18,500 bases of DNA from Nitrospirota bacterium (GTDB taxonomy: Bacteria; Nitrospirota; Nitrospiria; Nitrospirales; Nitrospiraceae). Made by a program: the position numbers and the translations under genes. Positions 15,419 to 18,500 of this stretch are shown here, piece by piece. The stretch lies in assembly GCA_016222925.1 (NCBI GenBank), contig JACRQB010000148.1:1-18500 (forward strand). The letters run 5' to 3'. The first letter of the stretch is position 1. Each line of letters starts with the position of its first letter. Below the pieces are notes generated by a model. It saw only the letters and a program-made list of their open reading frames with translations, made no database searches and was not told the origin of the DNA.

Positions 15419-16135
15419 ATGCGACGACACGTTCTGCGACGCCTGCTGATCGGCGTGCTGTTAGCCGCAACTCACGGGGCATTTGCTCCAGTAGACGGTG
15501 TGGCGCAAGTGATCAAGTCTGGTCCACCAACCTGCCCAGGCGTGGCACTGACGTTCGATCTCTGTCCCGTGCGAAAGGGGTCCGGCTACGATCAGCCCTT
15601 AATGGACTATCTGATTTCACACCGTATCCCCGCCACATTCTTCATGTCCGGCAAGTGGATGACCAAACATGAGCCAGAAGTGGACCATCTACTGAGCATG
15701 GAATTTTTCGAGGTCGGGACGCATGGTGACGTCCACGCCCATCTTCCCATGCACGATGCCGACGAACAACGCACGGAGATCCTTGGCCCCGTCAAAGTCC
15801 TGCAAGACCACTATACCTATACGGCGACGTTGTTTCGGCCTCCGTATGGAGAATACAACGACGTAACCGTTGCCGTGGTGCAGATGCTCGGTCTGCAGTT
15901 CATCCAATGGAATATCGAATCGGGTGATCCGGATCCGATGCTCTCGGCAGAACAAATCTTGACCAGAGTCGCCAAGCAGGCCAAGCCCGGCAGCATCATC
16001 GTCTTCCATGCGAACGGCAAGGGCAAGCAGACTCGTCAGGTGATCGAGCAACTGGCCACGAAGGTGCTCCCTCAGAAGGGGCTCAAGCCCATGACCGTCA
16101 GCGAACTGTTGAATTGTCAGTCTTCGACTCCATGA
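15419..16135 (+). CDS. Secreted polysaccharide-deacetylase-like protein (NodB-like domain)
   Basis: The 238-residue protein starts with a basic N-terminus and hydrophobic stretch (residues 1-24) that look like a signal peptide, so it probably acts outside the cytoplasm on an N-acetylated polysaccharide or peptidoglycan. NodB-like motifs are present in order: TFDLC (45-49), GTHGDVHAH (100-108, zinc histidines), RPPYGEYN (140-147), Trp164 in QWNIESGDPDP, and VFHANG (His197). The first motif differs from the usual TFDDG: the first Asp (usual catalytic base) is kept, but the second, usual metal-ligand Asp is Leu. Activity is therefore not assured. ATG 15419 is chosen over upstream in-frame codons because it starts the signal peptide. 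The stop overlaps the next gene's ATG by ATGA. Confidence 0.85.
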   Translation: MRRHVLRRLLIGVLLAATHGAFAPVDGVAQVIKSGPPTCPGVALTFDLCPVRKGSGYDQPLMDYLISHRIPATFFMSGKWMTKHEPEVDHLLSMEFFEVGTHGDVHAHLPMHDADEQRTEILGPVKVLQDHYTYTATLFRPPYGEYNDVTVAVVQMLGLQFIQWNIESGDPDPMLSAEQILTRVAKQAKPGSIIVFHANGKGKQTRQVIEQLATKVLPQKGLKPMTVSELLNCQSSTP

Positions 16136-16716
16136 TGAACCAGCCAGTCATCCGGGCGATACAGGCACACGATCGGGAAGCCGTGGTTCACCTCCTGGGT
16201 GAATCCGATCCCTGGAAGACACTCGGTTATACAAAGGATGATTGGAACCGCATCTTTTGTCCGACTCCTCAGGGACGAGACTGCTACGTCGCACTCCTCG
16301 ATGGGCAAGTGGCAGGCGTCGCCATCGTGAAGCAGAAGTTTCTCCTGGGCGACTATTTGGAGCTCTTAGGCGTGGCTGAATGGGCGCGTCAGAAGGGAAT
16401 CGGCGGTCAGCTGTTGCAGCACATCGAGGAGCTCGTCTTTAAGAGGACCAAGAACCTCTTCGCCTGCGTGTCGGACTTTAATGAGTCCGCAAGAGCCTTT
16501 TACAAGAAACACGGGTATCTGGAAATTGGCCCCATGCCGAACTTCCTGATTCCCGGCAGCGCCGAATTGCTCCTCCGCTGGCCCCATGCCGAACTTCCTG
16601 ATTCCCGGCAGCGCCGAATTGCTCCTCCGCAAGACCGCCGGACCGGCACGCCAGAAGGGATAGGATCACTGGATCTATTTACACGCTTGCCGGATACTAT
16701 AGACCCTCTGATATAA
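16132..16716 (+). CDS. GNAT-family N-acetyltransferase with frameshifted C-terminus
   Basis: Residues 1-149 form a GNAT domain. The acetyl-CoA loop ARQKGIGGQLL is at 85-95, and the later LFACVSDFNESARAFYKKHGYLEIG block is typical of motif B; here it is given in two parts, LFACVSDFNESARAF and YKKHGYLEIG. The substrate is unknown. The start ATG 16132 overlaps the preceding stop (ATGA); ATG 16135 is also possible. A perfect 52-bp tandem duplication (16527-16630) shifts the frame after Arg149. The present frame adds 45 residues that partly re-read the duplicated DNA. Without the second copy the protein would end after LLRKTAGPARQKG at TAG 16661-16663, giving 159 residues. The GNAT core is complete, so the product may still fold. 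Confidence 0.85.
   Translation: MMNQPVIRAIQAHDREAVVHLLGESDPWKTLGYTKDDWNRIFCPTPQGRDCYVALLDGQVAGVAIVKQKFLLGDYLELLGVAEWARQKGIGGQLLQHIEELVFKRTKNLFACVSDFNESARAFYKKHGYLEIGPMPNFLIPGSAELLLRWPHAELPDSRQRRIAPPQDRRTGTPEGIGSLDLFTRLPDTIDPLI
16527..16630 (+). repeat. Perfect 52-bp tandem duplication inside the GNAT gene
   Basis: Bases 16527-16578 and 16579-16630 are identical, 52 bp each, directly abutting. The bases flanking the pair differ, so there are exactly two copies. Because 52 is not a multiple of three, the second copy is read in a different frame from the first. Perfect identity means the event is recent or is an assembly artefact. Confidence 0.97.
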
Positions 16717-16717
16717 A
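16687..16717 (+). promoter_or_regulatory. Candidate promoter before the glyoxalase-like gene
   Basis: TTGCCG (16687-16692) and TATAAA (16712-16717) are 19 bp apart. The -10-like box ends 6 nt before the ATG at 16724, with no ribosome binding site between. This again suggests a leaderless mRNA. The element lies inside the frameshifted tail of the GNAT gene but outside its inferred original coding region, which ended at 16663. Confidence 0.35.
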
Positions 16718-16723
16718 CCCTGT

Positions 16724-17122
16724 ATGAACGTCAAGAAGCTGCTCCACACCCGTATGCGGGTCAGCGATTTGGATGAGACCATCCGGTTTTACACAACCGT
16801 CTTGGGCCTCGAGGTTCTTGAGCGGAAGACGTCTCCGCGCGGCTCACAACTCGCTTTTCTAAAAGTATCTAATAGCGAGGAATTGATAGAGCTGACCAGT
16901 TTCCCTCCAAGCGGCCCGGTGAAAGTTCAGGAAGATCTCGTTCATCTAGCCTTTCAAGTCGAAAGCCTCGACGAAACGATTGCATCGCTTCATGCACAGG
17001 GTGTCGCGATCACCGATGGCCCGACGACCACCTCTTCCGGCAGCCGGTTCATCTTCATTGACGCGCCCGACGGCTATGAGATTGAGCTCATCGAACGCCG
17101 GGCAGGAGTGATGATCGTCTAG
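16724..17122 (+). CDS. Glyoxalase-I-like VOC-superfamily protein (putative lactoylglutathione lyase)
   Basis: The 132 residues form two beta-alpha-beta-beta-beta modules of the vicinal-oxygen-chelate fold. Four metal ligands can be placed: His8, Glu56, His74 and Glu121, close to the H-E-H-E positions of E. coli GloA (5, 56, 74, 122). This supports a lactoylglutathione-lyase-type enzyme that detoxifies methylglyoxal. Other VOC enzymes, such as methylmalonyl-CoA epimerases or dioxygenase-like proteins, share the fold, so the exact substrate is open. The ATG at 16724 gives a typical start (MNVKKLLHTRMRVSDLDETI). Own-promoter expression is suggested by a TATAAA box 6 nt upstream. Confidence 0.8.
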   Translation: MNVKKLLHTRMRVSDLDETIRFYTTVLGLEVLERKTSPRGSQLAFLKVSNSEELIELTSFPPSGPVKVQEDLVHLAFQVESLDETIASLHAQGVAITDGPTTTSSGSRFIFIDAPDGYEIELIERRAGVMIV

Positions 17123-17245
17123 TTTCCAGCACATACAGACTCCCCACTTTCAAGCTCCACGCACATTGACGATGTGACTCCCTCCGAAGTACCTTCTTCT
17201 CATCAACATCCCGTGTGAATTTCCTGAATCAGGAGGACCGCTGAG

Positions 17246-18115
17246 ATGAAGAACGGGTTTTTTCGAGGACATGGGCTTGGTAACGATTATCTCGTGATGG
17301 ATCCCAAAGACCTGACGTTCAAGCTGACACCAAAGACCATCAAAGCGATTTGCGATCGGAACTGGGGGCTCGGCAGCGACGGAATTCTATCCTTGGTTCC
17401 CTCGAAGAAGGCCAATTTCGGCTTGCGCATTTTCAATCCGGACGGCAGTGAGGCAGAAAAATCAGGGAACGGCCTCAGGATCTTCGCGCGCTATCTCCAC
17501 GCGACCGGTAAAACAAAGAAGAAGCGCTTCACAGTCGAGACCAAGGGCGGGCTGGTCAGCATTGACCTGCATGTAGACCGGCATGGCGACGCTGCCGCTG
17601 CGACGGTCGAGATGGGGATCGCCACATTCAAACCGGATGCGCTCCCCTGTTCACTGAACGTGCCTGAGTTGATTCAGCAGCCGATCGAAGCGGCAGGCCG
17701 CTCGTTGATTTTTACCGGCGTGAGCGTCGGCAATCCCCATTGTATCGTCTTCAAGCCAACCGGAGAATCCTGGTTGCGGGAAGAACTCTTGGCGCTTGGG
17801 CCAGCCCTGGAACACCACAAGCTGTTTCCTAAACGGACGAACGTGCAGCTCGCAGTTCCAACCGGGCCCAAGGAGATCTTTATTCTGATATGGGAGCGAG
17901 GCGCCGGAGAGACGCAAGCCTCCGGCTCGTCGTCCTGTGCGGCGGCCAGCGCAGCGGTTCGCCTAGGACTCGTGAAGAACCCTGTCACCGTCAAGATGCC
18001 GGGAGGGATGCTGAATATCGATGTCGCTCCGGACTTCAGCCTCACCATGAAAGGGCCGGTGGCCGAAGTCGCGCGAGGGACATTAAGCCCGTCGTTTGTG
18101 CGATCGCTGAAGTAG
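17246..18115 (+). CDS. dapF: Diaminopimelate epimerase family protein, serine at both catalytic cysteine positions
   Basis: The fold and most motifs are those of DapF, the PLP-independent epimerase converting LL- to meso-diaminopimelate for lysine and peptidoglycan. Visible are HGLGNDY (9-15), NPDGSEAEKSGNGLRIFARY (64-83), VGNPHCIVF (161-169) and ERGAGETQASGSSSCAAA (217-234). DapF normally uses two cysteines, in CGNG and ACGTG; here they are Ser73 (TCA, 17462-17464) and Ser226 (TCC, 17921-17923). Glu218 and Arg219 are kept. The length of 289 is normal and nothing is broken. It may be a divergent epimerase, another isomerase, or inactive. It has a strong ribosome binding site, AGGAGG at 17231-17236, 9 nt before the ATG. 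The symbol reflects family only. Confidence 0.8.
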   Translation: MKNGFFRGHGLGNDYLVMDPKDLTFKLTPKTIKAICDRNWGLGSDGILSLVPSKKANFGLRIFNPDGSEAEKSGNGLRIFARYLHATGKTKKKRFTVETKGGLVSIDLHVDRHGDAAAATVEMGIATFKPDALPCSLNVPELIQQPIEAAGRSLIFTGVSVGNPHCIVFKPTGESWLREELLALGPALEHHKLFPKRTNVQLAVPTGPKEIFILIWERGAGETQASGSSSCAAASAAVRLGLVKNPVTVKMPGGMLNIDVAPDFSLTMKGPVAEVARGTLSPSFVRSLK

Positions 18116-18123
18116 CATGCCTT

Positions 18124-18250
18124 CAGCAAACAGCCGTCAGCCCTTCAGCTTGAATGGTATCCTCCGGATTGCTCGCCACCTTTTCGCGCCGTACAATGTC
18201 AGGTATCACCCTGTTGTTTCGCTTACCTGAAAGCTGAAGGCTGATCGCTG
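18124..18250. repeat. Inverted pair of 7-bp-periodic repeats between dapF and uvrC
   Basis: CAGC recurs at 18124, 18131, 18138 and 18146 (steps 7, 7, 8), and GCTG at 18233, 18240 and 18247 (steps 7, 7). The arms 18137-18151 and 18231-18244 pair over 14 bp with one bulged C, closing a 79-nt loop. The right array ends exactly at the uvrC ATG, which has no ordinary ribosome binding site. The element occupies nearly the whole 135-bp spacer and matches the style of the nuoE-nuoF repeat. Confidence 0.55.
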
Positions 18251-18500
18251 ATGGCCACCTCATCGGATTTGCAATCCAAACTTGCCCATCTGCCCGGTAG
18301 CCCCGGCGTCTACCTGTTCAAGAACGAGCAAGGAGAAATCATATATATCGGAAAAGCCACGGTGCTCGCCGATCGCGTCCGATCCTATTTCCAGAAAGGG
18401 ACTGACCATAGCCTCAAGACCAGTCTTCTCGTCAGTCACGTCGCCGACCTAGAGACGATGGTGACCCGATCGGAGCTCGAAGCTCTGATTCTTGAGAGCA
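18251..18500 (+). CDS. uvrC: Excinuclease ABC subunit C, N-terminal 83 codons (cut by window end)
   Basis: UvrC makes the dual incisions of nucleotide-excision repair with UvrA and UvrB. The visible part is the N-terminal GIY-YIG nuclease domain: GVYLFKNEQGEIIYIGKA with the GVY (19-21) and YIG (32-34) motifs, Arg42 in DRVRSYF as the likely catalytic arginine, and EALILE (77-82). The usual GKAKNLR stretch reads GKATVLA here, a minor variation. The start ATG 18251 follows directly on a GCTG heptad repeat. The frame is open to the right edge, so the rest of the gene lies outside. Confidence 0.93.
   Translation, partial: MATSSDLQSKLAHLPGSPGVYLFKNEQGEIIYIGKATVLADRVRSYFQKGTDHSLKTSLLVSHVADLETMVTRSELEALILES

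Noticed and set aside
16478..16669. Antisense frames across the 52-bp duplication
   Set aside because: They are open only because the duplicated DNA is GC-rich and low in stops; they repeat the same meaningless peptide.
17166..17195. Promoter for dapF (TTGACG, 18 bp, TACCTT)
   Set aside because: The -10 box matches consensus at only three of six positions; too weak to list as a feature.
1..18500. tRNA, rRNA, CRISPR array, insertion sequence, prophage or toxin-antitoxin genes
   Set aside because: No cloverleaf-like segment, regularly spaced repeat-spacer array, transposase or integrase motif, or small toxin pair was seen on either strand; gaps between genes are all under about 135 bp.

Overview
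The window looks like a chromosomal segment of a moderately GC-rich bacterium. My best guess is a Nitrospira-type member of the Nitrospirota, based on the general look of the complex I subunits and the short periodic intergenic repeats. That is recognition, not a search result. Genes are densely packed, and no stretch above about 135 bases lacks a gene. I see no tRNA, rRNA, CRISPR array, transposase or integrase.

Positions 1-13263 hold most of a respiratory complex I (NADH:quinone oxidoreductase) operon, all on the plus strand, in the order nuoD-E-F-G-H-I-J-K-L-M-N. nuoA-C presumably lie off the left edge. nuoE, nuoF and nuoG form the NADH-oxidising module. nuoD and nuoI carry electrons to the quinone site with nuoH. 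nuoJ, K, L, M and N form the proton-pumping membrane arm. Cluster-ligand cysteines and key charged residues are intact in nuoE through nuoL. The end of the operon is damaged: nuoM loses its last membrane segment, and nuoN lacks an internal piece of about 50 codons and changes frame. Either two small deletions occurred within about 550 bp or the assembly is wrong there.

Positions 13288-14145 encode a YihY/BrkB-type membrane protein directly behind nuoN. On the minus strand, 14188-15348 encodes a membrane metalloprotease of the site-2 protease (M50) family with two CBS domains. A short divergent promoter region separates it from a plus-strand run: a secreted polysaccharide-deacetylase-like protein, a GNAT acetyltransferase overlapping it by ATGA, a glyoxalase-I-like VOC protein, a DapF-family protein, and the first 83 codons of uvrC, which runs off the right edge.

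The main points for a second look are these. (1) nuoM and nuoN are damaged side by side. (2) The DapF-like protein has serine at both positions where the family normally has its catalytic cysteines. (3) A perfect 52-bp tandem duplication frameshifts the acetyltransferase C-terminus. (4) Three intergenic regions carry arrays of short words repeating every 7 or 8 bp as inverted pairs, and a fourth carries a shorter array. (5) Three genes in the 15-17 kb region have a -10-like hexamer 6-7 nt before the start codon and no ribosome binding site, which suggests leaderless mRNAs. I do not see a clearly new multi-gene system. The novelty is in the repeat family, the DapF variant and the gene lesions.
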